Positions 1 through 21,889 of a DNA stretch of 64,000 bases are shown piece after piece. The notes below the pieces were generated by a model, which was not told the DNA's origin, searched no databases, and worked only from the letters and a program-made list of their open reading frames with translations. The DNA lies in the NCBI GenBank assembly GCA_022432975.1, contig CM039503.1:46323759-46387758 (forward strand). Direction: 5' to 3'. Source of the stretch: Begonia masoniana. Its lineage: Eukaryota > Streptophyta > Magnoliopsida > Cucurbitales > Begoniaceae. The position numbers and the translations under genes were made by a program. The first letter of the stretch is position 1. Each line of letters opens with the position of its first letter.

Positions 1-782
1 GTCCGGTATTTCCACTCTCTGTAATCTCTTTGCAATCTCTTTGAAAGAGTTTTAACAAAATGATCAACAGAACATTCCCCAGGAAAACACAGAGCATATA
101 ACCTCCGAAAGGACCCCACATAATCAAAAGGTCAGAATGCAAAACACACACACACACAATCCACTACTACACAGCACACAAAACTATGAAAATAACTTGA
201 AGCACTCCTCCTTCGACTATATGTTTTTGAATCTTCCCTTTGCAACAGCACTCTCCTTAAAAACCACTCGGACTGGATACATATTGCATTATATAGTCCC
301 AATAGAGAGTCATGCTTCTTCCAAAGGCTTTGAGAAATGAGAATGAAACCATATGGTATGGATGATCTAGACAATTAAAATATAAATCGAAAACCTATTT
401 TTGATTGAGCAGTGAAAATGAAGGGAGAAATTAAGGTAGGAGCATGTGAATAAGTCAACAATGGCTCATAATCATAGCAATATTTCACTCTTCAAATAGA
501 CATTTCAATGGAGGTCATCAAGAAAGAATAATCCAAAATGTGCATTTTGTACGATAATTATGAATTACAGTCTACTTCCTTCCTAGCTCCTCTACTTGAT
601 CATTTCATTCTACCCTTGCAGTTAGTTATCAAGATTCCCTTTACATGCCACTAATCACTTAGAGGGGACTTCACCCCACCTATAGCTAAAAAGTAACTAG
701 TATGACACCAAACCTAAATATAAGCAAAGAAAATAAACATTCTTGCAGCAATAATCAGAATATAATCTAATAAAAGAAAAAG
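1..782. other. Unassigned flanking DNA; weak minus-strand exon candidate at the left edge
   Basis: No family is recognised. On the minus strand one frame stays open from about position 125 to the window edge and reads as a charged, protein-like stretch containing GECSVDHFVKTLSKRLQRDY. A possible but weak splice acceptor (TTCGGAG) lies near 103. This could be an internal exon of a host gene whose start lies near 1.9 kb, but that link is inference. The rest is AT-rich with a short CA run near 146-160 and no other convincing coding signal. Confidence 0.2.
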
Positions 783-1617
<835 letters not shown>

Positions 1618-1813
1618 TTCCTGTTGCACATCAAAAACATAAATGAGATAGGGAGTAAGAATGAAACCTCACCAATTCTGAAAATAGGTATAACAAGACC
1701 ATTTTGGCCAGCCAAATGAAGCAAAAAAAAAAAAATTAAGATAATGAGAAGTAAGTGGATTAAGATCAATAATACAGTTCGTATGTATGATGAGAATAAG
1801 AAGGAGAACTCAC

Positions 1814-1965
1814 GTGGCGAGCTCGAATGACTGGCATTGTGGATGATCGAAGCAGGCAGGCTACATTCAGAGTCCGCCATTTACGACTTCGAAGTTAAAC
1901 TTCGGTTCTTCACCATCGTCCACTTGAGGTTCCCATTCTGGTCGCTTGAGCTTCTTCTTCGCCAT
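1814..1965 (-). CDS. Candidate first exon of a minus-strand host gene with overlapping small ORFs
   Basis: Two short ORFs overlap on the minus strand. The first starts at 1965 and encodes 32 residues, beginning MAKKKLKRPEWEPQVDDGEE and ending at a TGA at 1867-1869. The second starts at 1880 (MADSECSLPASIIHNASH) and runs into a textbook splice donor, GTGAGT, near 1814. The first could be an upstream ORF of the second, or the true start with a donor at GTAAAT near 1883. A possible acceptor (TTTTCAG) lies near 1681. The product is not recognised. The orientation would put later exons to the left, beyond the A run. Confidence is low because no domain is visible. Confidence 0.25.
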
Positions 1966-5713
<3,748 letters not shown>

Positions 5714-5715
5714 GT

Positions 5716-5728
5716 GGTATTAGAGCCT
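5716..5728 (+). promoter_or_regulatory. Copia primer binding site (tRNA-iMet type)
   Basis: TGGTATTAGAGCC differs at one position from the canonical plant initiator-Met site TGGTATCAGAGCC. It lies two bases after the LTR terminus, where minus-strand DNA synthesis would be primed. Confidence 0.85.
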
Positions 5729-7925
<2,197 letters not shown>

Positions 7926-8380
7926 AATGCCACAACTCGAGCCAGCATGCCACTTTCTGTCAAAAGCAGTCCCCATTGAAAGTCCCTCGTTAGAGGCTTG
8001 ACCACATCACTCGAGATAGAAGTGATAAGTTTATCCCTAGAATAATAATCGGCCAAGTGAGTTATGATTAAGCAAGCATATTCTGAGATCTAATAGGTTT
8101 CTTCTAAAAATACAAGTATTAAAGGACAAAAATCTTCAACCAAACTATGATAACCACCCAGCATATACTTCAAGCGACAATAGGACAATGATAAGTCATG
8201 ATCTAAGAAGCACGACCACCGATACAGACATCATTGTGTACTTTAAAAATATAGAACAAATTCACATTTAACTAGTCACTCGCATGTCAAGGTGCGTGAA
8301 AAAACAAAAAATACAGTTTTCGATGTGTCTAACGAGTGTCGAACTGTGATACTTACTAAATATAATGTTTGTGCTTCATA
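7926..8380. other. Unrecognised ~455-bp segment between two Cassandra copies
   Basis: No long ORF, terminal repeat or known family is seen. It joins the end of one Cassandra LTR to the middle of the 5S part of the next, so it replaces about half of the second 5' LTR. It may be an unknown insertion, diverged filler, or a junction error. Confidence 0.4.
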
Positions 8381-8607
8381 GCTCTGGTGAGAATAGTACC
8401 AAGTTAGGTGACCACTTAGGAAGTTTTCGTTGAAAAAATAAATCCGTGAGGGCCGAAGTTCACTCAAAGCAGACAATATCTTACTGGGAGGAAGAGGTTC
8501 GTTACAAATTGTATCAGAGCCTCTACCCAACTGAAAATGTAGCCGACGAGGACGTTGGGTCCCCAAAAAAGGGGGTGATTGTGACAACCCAAGAGGGGGT
8601 TGAGCGT
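8381..8607 (+). mobile_element. Second Cassandra TRIM, left part, split by LTR-A
   Basis: It contains the 3' part of a 5S-bearing 5' LTR (to 8506, TTACA), a primer site with one change (TTGTATCAGAGC, 8509-8520), a short internal segment, the purine tract AAAAAAGGGGG (8565-8575) and the first 28 bp of the 3' LTR from TGTGACAACCC at 8580. The 3' LTR breaks at AGCGT (8603-8607) and continues at 33110, exactly where a full Cassandra LTR would continue when compared with 7648-7925. Confidence 0.8.
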
Positions 8608-10884
<2,277 letters not shown>

Positions 10885-12827
10885 GTTTTCCAAAAACAAC
10901 CACAAACTACGCACGTTTTCCAAAAACAACCACAAACTACGCACGTTTTCCAAAAACAACCACAAACTACGCACGTTTTCCAAAAACAACCACAAACTAC
11001 GCACGTTTTCCAAAAACAACCACAAACTACGCACGTTTTCCAAAAACAACCACAAACTACGCACGTTTTCCAAAAACAACCACAAACTACGCACGTTTTC
11101 CAAAAACAACCACAAACTACGCACGTTTTCCAAAAACAACCACAAACTACGCACGTTTTCCAAAAACAACCACAAACTACGCACGTTTTCCAAAAACAAC
11201 CACAAACTACGCACGTTTTCCAAAAACAACCACAAACTACGCACGTTTTCCAAAAACAACCACAAACTACGCACGTTTTCCAAAAACAACCACAAACTAC
11301 GCACGTTTTCCAAAAACAACCACAAACTACGCACGTTTTCCAAAAACAACCACAAACTACGCACGTTTTCCAAAAACAACCACAAACTACGCACGTTTTC
11401 CAAAAACAACCACAAACTACGCACGTTTTCCAAAAACAACCACAAACTACGCACGTTTTCCAAAAACAACCACAAACTACGCACGTTTTCCAAAAACAAC
11501 CACAAACTACGCACGTTTTCCAAAAACAACCACAAACTACGCACGTTTTCCAAAAACAACCACAAACTACGCACGTTTTCCAAAAACAACCACAAACTAC
11601 GCACGTTTTCCAAAAACAACCACAAACTACGCACGTTTTCCAAAAACAACCACAAACTACGCACGTTTTCCAAAAACAACCACAAACTACGCACGTTTTC
11701 CAAAAACAACCACAAACTACGCACGTTTTCCAAAAACAACCACAAACTACGCACGTTTTCCAAAAACAACCACAAACTACGCACGTTTTCCAAAAACAAC
11801 CACAAACTACGCACGTTTTCCAAAAACAACCACAAACTACGCACGTTTTCCAAAAACAACCACAAACTACGCACGTTTTCCAAAAACAACCACAAACTAC
11901 GCACGTTTTCCAAAAACAACCACAAACTACGCACGTTTTCCAAAAACAACCACAAACTACGCACGTTTTCCAAAAACAACCACAAACTACGCACGTTTTC
12001 CAAAAACAACCACAAACTACGCACGTTTTCCAAAAACAACCACAAACTACGCACGTTTTCCAAAAACAACCACAAACTACGCACGTTTTCCAAAAACAAC
12101 CACAAACTACGCACGTTTTCCAAAAACAACCACAAACTACGCACGTTTTCCAAAAACAACCACAAACTACGCACGTTTTCCAAAAACAACCACAAACTAC
12201 GCACGTTTTCCAAAAACAACCACAAACTACGCACGTTTTCCAAAAACAACCACAAACTACGCACGTTTTCCAAAAACAACCACAAACTACGCACGTTTTC
12301 CAAAAACAACCACAAACTACGCACGTTTTCCAAAAACAACCACAAACTACGCACGTTTTCCAAAAACAACCACAAACTACGCACGTTTTCCAAAAACAAC
12401 CACAAACTACGCACGTTTTCCAAAAACAACCACAAACTACGCACGTTTTCCAAAAACAACCACAAACTACGCACGTTTTCCAAAAACAACCACAAACTAC
12501 GCACGTTTTCCAAAAACAACCACAAACTACGCACGTTTTCCAAAAACAACCACAAACTACGCACGTTTTCCAAAAACAACCACAAACTACGCACGTTTTC
12601 CAAAAACAACCACAAACTACGCACGTTTTCCAAAAACAACCACAAACTACGCACGTTTTCCAAAAACAACCACAAACTACGCACGTTTTCCAAAAACAAC
12701 CACAAACTACGCACGTTTTCCAAAAACAACCACAAACTACGCACGTTTTCCAAAAACAACCACAAACTACGCACGTTTTCCAAAAACAACCACAAACTAC
12801 GCACGTTTTCCAAAAACAACCACAAAC
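10885..12827. repeat. Perfect 30-bp tandem array, about 64 copies
   Basis: The unit is CCAAAAACAACCACAAAC followed by TACGCACGTTTT. The 18-bp first part is identical to the outermost 18 bp of the MULE-1 terminal inverted repeats, and the array runs directly into the left terminus. No unit variation is seen. Because 30 is divisible by three, long open frames appear on several strands, but these are not genes. Confidence 0.9.
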
Positions 12828-12896
12828 AAAAAATTTTCCCGATTCAAACCATCAACTATTCAAAAACTGCCAATTATGACCACTCCGGACGGACGG
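12810..12896 (+). repeat. MULE-1 left terminal inverted repeat
   Basis: 87 bp, the exact reverse complement of 21803-21889. The outer end is CCAAAAACAACC and the inner end is CCGGACGGACGG. It is followed by a hairpin-forming CCGGACGGACG...CGTCCGTCCGGG pair (12885-12917). Confidence 0.92.
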
Positions 12897-12926
12897 ACGT
12901 CGTTTGCGTCCGTCCGGGCGTATTTT

Positions 12927-14650
<1,724 letters not shown>

Positions 14651-16980
14651 TAATTGTCGCAAATGGCTGAGAGATTGGATGATGTAAACTGAGTCTGCGA
14701 ACATAGACTGGTATATGGAGGAGGACGCTCCCATGTACGGTGATATTCAAGCATTTGACACTTAGAGGGTGATGGAGAAATACAAGTGTGTTCAATTTCA
14801 AAAACCTTAGACGATGAGCTACGAACACCATTCAATTCTGAGGATGACGAGGTGCAAAGCAGACAAACAAGGGCTGCAGATTCTGGTGATTTGCTTTGAG
14901 TAGAAAATATGTATCTTTGCAGGCCATTAGAAATGAAATACGAGGACTATTCTTTGAAAAAGGATATGATATCAAGATCGTTAAAAGTGGGAGGAACAGA
15001 TTGACGGCAAAATGTAAAGGAGTAGATTGTCAATGGCATCTGCATGCGTCGACCATGCAAATGAGGCCACCTTCCAAATAAAGTCATACTGTGATGATCA
15101 CAATTGCGTAAGGGTATTTGATAACGGCATGCTACAGCAAAGTGGTTGGCAACAACTTATTCAGATAGGTTCAAAAGTCAACCTGACTGGCCCATTAATG
15201 ATATTATCGAGACAGTGAGGCGGGAACACAAAGTTAACATTAAGCCAAGCCTTGCGAGAAGAGGAAGAACCCAAGCAAAAGAAGCTAATTTCGGGAGGAA
15301 CGAAGAACAACTGAAGATACTTCGTTCCTATGGAGCTGAAATATTAAGATCAAATCCAGGTAGCACACTGGTACTAGATGGTGACCTGGTCGTTCAGGAT
15401 AGAAATGAGAAGATGATGTTTTAAAAGAATGTACATGTGTATGGCTGCATGCAAAGCAGCTTGTTGGATATGGGCAGACCTCTTATTTGTTTAGATGGAT
15501 GTCATCTGAAGGGAGCCTGCCCCGGCCAATTACTCACGGCCGTGAGTATTGATGGCAACAATGGTATATATCCCATAGCTGTTGCCAACGTGGAATCAGA
15601 ATCTCAAGTCTCGTGGACGTGGTTTTTGGAGATATTGCGAAACGACTTAGGCATTCACGAAGGCCGAGGATGGACATTTGTGTCGGATCGACAGAAGGTA
15701 TATATTGTTATTACTATTATTATTTGGATCGGCAGAGTTATTGTTTTAATCTGAGCTGTTTTTCTTTAAAATTGCAGGGATTGTTGAATGCAGTGGACGA
15801 GATATTTGGTTTAGCCGAACACCGTTTCTGCCAGAGGCATATGTATGCAAACTACAAAGGAAAATTTCCAGGCCTAGCGTATAAGATGTGATGTGGAATG
15901 CAGCAGGGCAACCACAATGGCAATATTTGAGCTAGCAATGAGGAAAGTATATGAGCTCAATAAGGATGCCCATTTATGGCTTCGACGAACACCACCTAGA
16001 TTTTGGGCCAGTCATGCATTTTCGACAATTCCCAAGTGTGACTTGGGCTTGAATAATTTATGTGAGTCTTTCAATGCAGTTCTTTTGCCATCCCGGAACA
16101 TGCCGATTTTGACGATGTTCGAGATGATTCGAAAGACCCTGATGACACGCATTGTCAAAAACACGAGGAGATGCTCAAGGTAGAAGATGTTCTGTGTCCT
16201 AAGATTAGGAAGAAGCTAGAGAGGCTGAAAGGGACAGCTTACGATTGGAGGGCTGAGTTAGCGGGAAATGCACTGTTTCAGGTTTGTTCAACTTGTTCAT
16301 ACTGATATGTTCATCTTAGTTTGTTCTACTTGTTCATACTGAGTTTGTTTATGCACTGTTTCAGGTTAGCAACGGAGACGAACAATATATCGTTGACCTC
16401 AATGAAGGCCAGTGCGCATGTCGAGGGTGGGAGATTTCTGGCATCCCTTGTGTTCACGTCGTTGCATGCATCAATTTGATGAGAAAGCCGATGGAAGATT
16501 ATATTCATATTATTATCATCGGGACACATATCTGGAGATGTATTCGCACTTCATTCGTCCCATTAATGGGCAAAAAATGTGGCCAGAACCAGAGAATAGG
16601 ACCCCAATCATTCCGGGTCAGAGAAGGCCTCAACCTGGTAGGCCAAAGAAGAAAAGAATTCGCGATGTCGATGAGCCTTCTACCACTTCTCGTGGTCCGC
16701 GGTGGTCTGACTTCTAAGAAGAAGTCTACGATGACGTGTCGTAAATGTGGACGTCAGGGGCATAACAGTCGCACATGTTCTGAGAGGGGATCCACTTCAC
16801 GTGCTTCTGCTTCGCGTGACACATTTATGGGTTTCCAAATCGTTGGCGGGACGCAGGTACATTTTATTATTATTCTCGTAAACAAAATTTCGCTATTATG
16901 TTCTAATATAACTATCAATACGTGCAGGAATCTACTACAGGCACTCAGGAAAGCGGCCATGAGAGAGAATGATGGTATCT
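14651..16980 (+). pseudogene. MULE-1 transposase (MudrA-like), decayed
   Basis: The gene would cut and paste the element by a DDE mechanism in the nucleus. Visible in order: an acidic N-terminus (14680-14880), a DNA-binding region with a WHLHAS motif (about 14920-15200), the MULE domain with LICLDGCHLKG (first Asp, about 15483-15515) and VSDRQK (second Asp, about 15678-15697), an LAEHRFCQRHMY block, NNLCESFNAVL, a SWIM zinc finger (CACRGW...CVH, 16416-16460) and a CCHC knuckle (CRKCGRQGHNSRTC, 16737-16779). GT-AG introns are seen at 15698-15777, 16282-16364 and about 16857-16927. Several frameshifts and in-frame stops (near 14681, 14764, 15421, 15889 and 16715) break the frame, so it is inactive. 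The intron after SDRQK is at the same place in MULE-2. Confidence 0.88.
16269..16364 (+). other. Transposase intron flanked by a 13-bp direct repeat spanning AG/GT
   Basis: The 83-bp intron (16282-16364) begins GTTTG and ends TTTCAG. TGCACTGTTTCAG precedes the donor in the exon (16269-16281) and recurs as the last bases of the intron (16352-16364). Inside the intron, GTTTGTTC(A/T)ACTTGTTCATACTGA occurs twice. The layout matches intron creation by tandem duplication of exonic sequence containing AGGT. Confidence 0.6.
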
Positions 16981-17870
16981 TTGTCCGAAACTTCCACGAG
17001 GAAAATGATTCGCTCGGACAACTATCTTTTTGCCCACGGTACCCATATCCCGGTCTTCTTGGAAGGCTCAGAGCCTTTTGAAGAACAGCACATGTTCTGA
17101 GAGGGGATACACACTTCGCGTGCTTCTGCTTCGCGTGACACATTATGGGTTTCTGAACCGTTGGCGGGACGCAGGTACATTTTTTACTATTATTCTCGAC
17201 AAAAGTTCGCTATTATGTTCTAATATAACTCTCAATACGTGCAGGAATCTGAGAGAGAATGATGGATATCTTTGTCCGAAACTTCCACGAGAAATGATTC
17301 GCTCGGACAACTATCTTTTGCCCACGGTACCATATCCCGGTCTTCTTGGAAGGCTCAGAGCCTTGAATTTTTTGCCCACGGTACCATATCCCGGTCTTCT
17401 TGGAAGGCTCAGAGCCTTTTGAAGAAACACGCACATGAGAGAGAATGATGGATATCTTTGTCCGAAACTTCCACGAGAAAATGATTCGCTCGGACAACTA
17501 TCTTTTTGCCCACGGTACCATATCCCGGTCTTCTTGGAAGGCTCAGAGCCTTTTGAAGAAACACGCACATGAGAGAGAATGATGGATATCTTTGTCCGAA
17601 ACTTCCACGAGAAAATGATTCGCTCGGACAACTATCTTTTTGCCCACGGTACCATATCCCGGTCTTCTTGGAAGGCTCAGAGCCTTTTGAAGAAACACGC
17701 ACATGAGAGAGAATGATGGATATCTTTGTCCGAAACTTCCACGAGAAAATGATTCGCTCGGACAACTATCTTTTTGCCCACGGTACCATATCCCGGTCTT
17801 CTTGGAAGGCTCAGAGCCTTTTGAAGAAACACGCACATGAGAGAGAATGATGGATATCTTTGTCCGAAGA
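16775..17870 (+). repeat. 134-bp tandem repeats and a larger partial duplication at the transposase 3' end
   Basis: Units carrying GAAGAAACACGCACATGAGA begin at 17421, 17555, 17689 and 17823, exactly 134 bp apart. A more diverged and partly truncated series runs upstream (17030-17420). The block 17091-17270 also repeats the knuckle-to-last-exon segment 16775-16990 with small deletions. The repeats derive from the transposase last exon and are not separate genes. Confidence 0.85.
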
Positions 17871-18622
17871 GGGGATACACACTTCGCGTGTTCTGCTCAT
17901 AGCTTTTGGAGAAACACGCACATGAGAGAGAATGATGGAAGACGATGACTACAGATGGTGGAGAGCGGATCATCTTCATTTATGCATATTTGATGTATCT
18001 TATAGTTTGTACAGCAAATTGTATTTATAATGAGAAATTATACGTTCATACGTTGAAGTTATCAAACAGTATGAGTAACAAAATTTAAAACCATTTCTAT
18101 GAAGCATCTAACAGAAAAGAACTTCCACAGATTGAGAAGGTCGTTTCACGTCACTCCCACTATTACTGCCTGAAGTTTTTTCAACGCTGCTTCCAATTAC
18201 GACAGAAGAAAGAGAAATGCAGAGTGAAATAAGAGGGAAAATCGCAGAATTTGTAATGTCCCTTTGATAATTAAAGTGGGATAAAAATTAGAAATTTTGG
18301 CAGAGTTTCCTTTGTTTTTAGTCTCCCCCACAGCTAGTATCATCCTGCATATTTGAATATCCAAACAGTTCCAGTATTTTGTCTCAAACATCAATTGCAT
18401 CCAACAAAAATAAATATAACTAATGAACATCAAATTAATGAATATCCAACTACAAGTACTACAATTTTCATTATCCAAATACAGTACATCATCAAAGTTT
18501 ACAAAAAAAACTCTCGGTCTCTGTGCATCGCCCTCGGTCGTCCCCTCTCTGCACGTAATAAAAGAAAGTTAGATTATAATGAGTTGAAATGTAATTAATA
18601 ATGAGAAAAATATGTTCAAATA
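17871..18622. other. Non-coding AT-rich spacer inside MULE-1
   Basis: It lies between the transposase end and the 3' end of the minus-strand companion gene. I see no ORF, terminal repeat or RNA gene. It probably contains the two facing 3' untranslated regions. Confidence 0.5.
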
Positions 18623-18625
18623 TAC

Positions 18626-20202
18626 CTAAGCTTGGGCAGCGTCGTCATCTCCAGTCCCCGGCAGCACACCCTCGTCGTCACCATCCCCCGGCAGCACACC
18701 CTCGTCATTTCCATCCCTCGGCAGCACAACCTCGTCATCTCCATCACCGGTCAGGAGTACCTCATCATCGTCACCATCGGCACTAACAGCACCATCTCTC
18801 CCAAGATCGTCGGGATCAAAGGAATGGGCATCTATCCAATCCTGGCAGATCCGTCTAGTCTCTCTGTGGTACTCCATCATATCTCTGAGGTATTGCATCA
18901 TGGTTGCTTGACTAGATTGAACAGTCTGCACCTCCGTTCGAACGGACGCCACCTCACTTCGAACATTCTCTATCAGCACCAAAATAGAAGCCATATCTGT
19001 GGGAGGCACGATCTGAGGGGGGAGTTGCCCTCGACGAGGGTGTTGCAGTACAGGAGGGGGCCGAACATCATTCCCCTCCGTCCACTGTCCGTCGACCTCA
19101 CGCAGCCCCATCTTCACCAAATGCAGCCTGCCGAACGCATCCGCGGGCCGCTGTGGTATAGTCTGTGCCACTCGCGGTAACTGAATCTGAAAATGCTCAA
19201 TAATCTTCTGAATCAAGACAGTGTACGCGAGGTTCTTGGTCCGTGTGCGTGAGATCTCACCAATGTGACTCAGAATCACATAGCCGGGGTCGAAGAAGTT
19301 ACCGCTATACAATTTCTCCATGACATAGAGACACATGTAGCTAACATGATCTCTATGTCCAACGCGCGGTAGAATGGTGTGTGCTATAAGGTTATGGATG
19401 ACGCGAGCTTTGACATTCAAATCTTTTGCTCCTGGCTTCACGATGTCCACAAGATCAGCGTTCCGATGAATCTGTCTAATGACCGCTGTTCCCTCCGCTG
19501 TGCAAGCATGGGCAATTTTTTCTGAGAATGGTAGTACTTTTCTGCCCCTTCTGCGTGAAAGCCAAGCACCTCATTCACAACCTGTGGCGTCACTTCATAC
19601 TCCTCACCCAGTATGTAGGTCTTATAACTCCCGACCTCCCTGAACATCTCATGTTAGCATAGAATAGGCGAACCATTTTTTCACAGCTGACTCCCCGAAT
19701 GGTGTAGAGTCCTTGAAGTCCGATCCTGTCAAACATTTCTTTTATCTCCAAGGACTCCCATCCTGAAATTTTTAATAACAAATAATGAGACTAGTTCAAC
19801 TAAATATTGTCGAAACAATTTGTAAGAATAATTGACTCAACCTGTAAAGTCCACCATCTTCGTCAACGACACCTTTCGGTGTACTATATCCAGCCGATAT
19901 TGCTCTCGACAATGTTCACTGCGAAATTCCTTCGATTGTGAGGTCGATGAAGATGGCTGTGAGGAACTGGAGCCGAGGAGCTGGGCGGTGGCTGTGAGGC
20001 CCTTGGAGGTGCCTGTGGAGCACGTGGATGTGGCTCTGAGGCCCGTGAACTGACTGTGGGGCGGTGGACGTGGCTGTAAGGGCCGTGGAGTTGGAGGAGG
20101 CTGTGAGGGCAGTGGAGATGGCTGTGACATCGTTGGCCGCTTTGAAGGTCCACTTTGTGACGTCGAATCCTTCTTTCGTTTATAAGCAAGTTTATCTGCC
20201 AT
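18626..20202 (-). pseudogene. MULE-1 companion gene, resembles the plant transposon-protein family
   Basis: A minus-strand gene facing the transposase. The start at 20202 (MADKLAYKRKKDSTSQ) follows a plausible acceptor (AATTTGCAG, about 20213), suggesting a 5' UTR intron. Exon 1 (20202-19842) is Ser/Pro/Gln-rich and probably disordered. A 79-bp GT-AG intron (19841-19763) follows. Exon 2 then reads WESLEIKEMFDRIGLQGLYT, LFYANM, YILGEEYEVTPQVVNEVLGF and VKARVIHNLIAHTILP, and ends in a coiled-coil-like segment and an acidic Asp/Gly repeat tail. The FYAN...EVTP...VLGF layout resembles the family often labelled putative plant transposon protein. I cannot confirm this without a profile search. Frameshifts near 19647 and 19450 break it. 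Confidence 0.6.
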
Positions 20203-20605
20203 TTTCGTAAAGTCTGCAAATTGGAAAGTCTCCAATATTAGCAACAATAACTCAAACCGTGGCGAAAATCAGAGCCCGGTCAAACTCGGCCAAAACAGCC
20301 TTAACCCGGACGGACGGGAACTTATCCCGTCCGTCCGGGGTATTGCTATGATCCCCCGGACGGACAGATTAAAATCGCGTCCGTCCGGGTTATTCAAAAA
20401 AAGGCGATTTTGACCTAGGGCTCGGATTTTTGCGTTCTAAATGTCAAAATTTAAACTAATCCACTACAAAAGGAGTAAGATATTACCTGATGCGTTTTTC
20501 GCTTGAGAATCGCACAAGAAATTTGGAGAGCGTCGAGAGGAAAACGAATTCCGGCCACTGTTGAGTTCCCGGCGATTTTCCCTTTCGAAAACGATTATAA
20601 TCGAT
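20203..20605 (-). promoter_or_regulatory. Upstream region of the companion gene with CCGGACGG hairpins
   Basis: A likely 5' UTR and promoter for the minus-strand gene. Two imperfect hairpins of the CCCGGACGG...CCGTCCGGG type occur at 20307-20340 and 20355-20390. They are the natural singletons of the motif amplified in the next array. Confidence 0.5.
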
Positions 20606-21815
20606 CTCCCGGACGGACGGGAACTTATCCCGTCCGTCCGGGGTATTTTGTAAGTTAACCCGGACGGACGGGAACTTATCCCGTCCGTCCGGGGTATTTT
20701 GTAAGTTAACCCGGACGGACGGGAACTTATCCCGTCCGTCCGGGGTATTTTGTAAGTTAACCCGGACGGACGGGAACTTATCCCGTCCGTCCGGGGTATT
20801 TTGTAAGTTAACCCGGACGGACGGGAACTTATCCCGTCCGTCCGGGGTATTTTGTAAGTTAACCCGGACGGACGGGAACTTATCCCGTCCGTCCGGGGTA
20901 TTTTGTAAGTTAACCCGGACGGACGGGAACTTATCCCGTCCGTCCGGGGTATTTTGTAAGTTAACCCGGACGGACGGGAACTTATCCCGTCCGTCCGGGG
21001 TATTTTGTAAGTTAACCCGGACGGACGGGAACTTATCCCGTCCGTCCGGGGTATTTTGTAAGTTAACCCGGACGGACGGGAACTTATCCCGTCCGTCCGG
21101 GGTATTTTGTAAGTTAACCCGGACGGACGGGAACTTATCCCGTCCGTCCGGGGTATTTTGTAAGTTAACCCGGACGGACGGGAACTTATCCCGTCCGTCC
21201 GGGGTATTTTGTAAGTTAACCCGGACGGACGGGAACTTATCCCGTCCGTCCGGGGTATTTTGTAAGTTAACCCGGACGGACGGGAACTTATCCCGTCCGT
21301 CCGGGGTATTTTGTAAGTTAACCCGGACGGACGGGAACTTATCCCGTCCGTCCGGGGTATTTTGTAAGTTAACCCGGACGGACGGGAACTTATCCCGTCC
21401 GTCCGGGGTATTTTGTAAGTTAACCCGGACGGACGGGAACTTATCCCGTCCGTCCGGGGTATTTTGTAAGTTAACCCGGACGGACGGGAACTTATCCCGT
21501 CCGTCCGGGGTATTTTGTAAGTTAACCCGGACGGACGGGAACTTATCCCGTCCGTCCGGGGTATTTTGTAAGTTAACCCGGACGGACGGGAACTTATCCC
21601 GTCCGTCCGGGGTATTTTTTAAGTTAACCCGGACGGACGGGAACTTATCCCGTCCGTCCGGGGTATTTTGTAAGTTAACCCGGACGGACGGGAACTTATC
21701 CCGTCCGTCCGGGGTATTTTGTAAGTTAACCCGGACGGACGGGAACTTATCCCGTCCGTCCGGGGTATTTTGTAAGTTAACCCGGACGGACGGGAACTTA
21801 TCCCGTCCGTCCGGA
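20606..21815. repeat. 51-bp hairpin-forming tandem array, about 24 copies
   Basis: Each unit holds a 15-bp inverted pair, CCCGGACGGACGGGA and its complement, around a 5-nt ACTTA loop, then a GTATTTTGTAAGTTAA linker. The array runs into the right TIR, whose inner edge carries the same CCGTCCGTCC motif. One unit near 21617 has a T for G. The 446-residue frame through the array is only a consequence of 51 being divisible by three. Confidence 0.9.
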
Positions 21816-21889
21816 GTGGTCATAATTGGCAGTTTTTGAATAGTTGATGGTTTGAATCGGGAAAATTTTTTGTTTGTGGTTGTTTTTGG
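21803..21889 (-). repeat. MULE-1 right terminal inverted repeat
   Basis: A perfect 87-bp inverted match to 12810-12896. The outer end is GGTTGTTTTTGG at 21889, after which Gypsy-B LTR sequence resumes. Confidence 0.92.

Noticed and set aside
20606..21815. Centromeric or telomeric satellite
   Set aside because: The array is confined inside one transposon, ends at its TIR, and its motif matches neither the plant telomere repeat nor a nucleosome-length unit.
20483..21823. 446-residue protein of repeated TPDGRDKFPSVRVNLQN units
   Set aside because: It is produced by the 51-bp hairpin array, whose length is divisible by three. The first codons come from the TIR.
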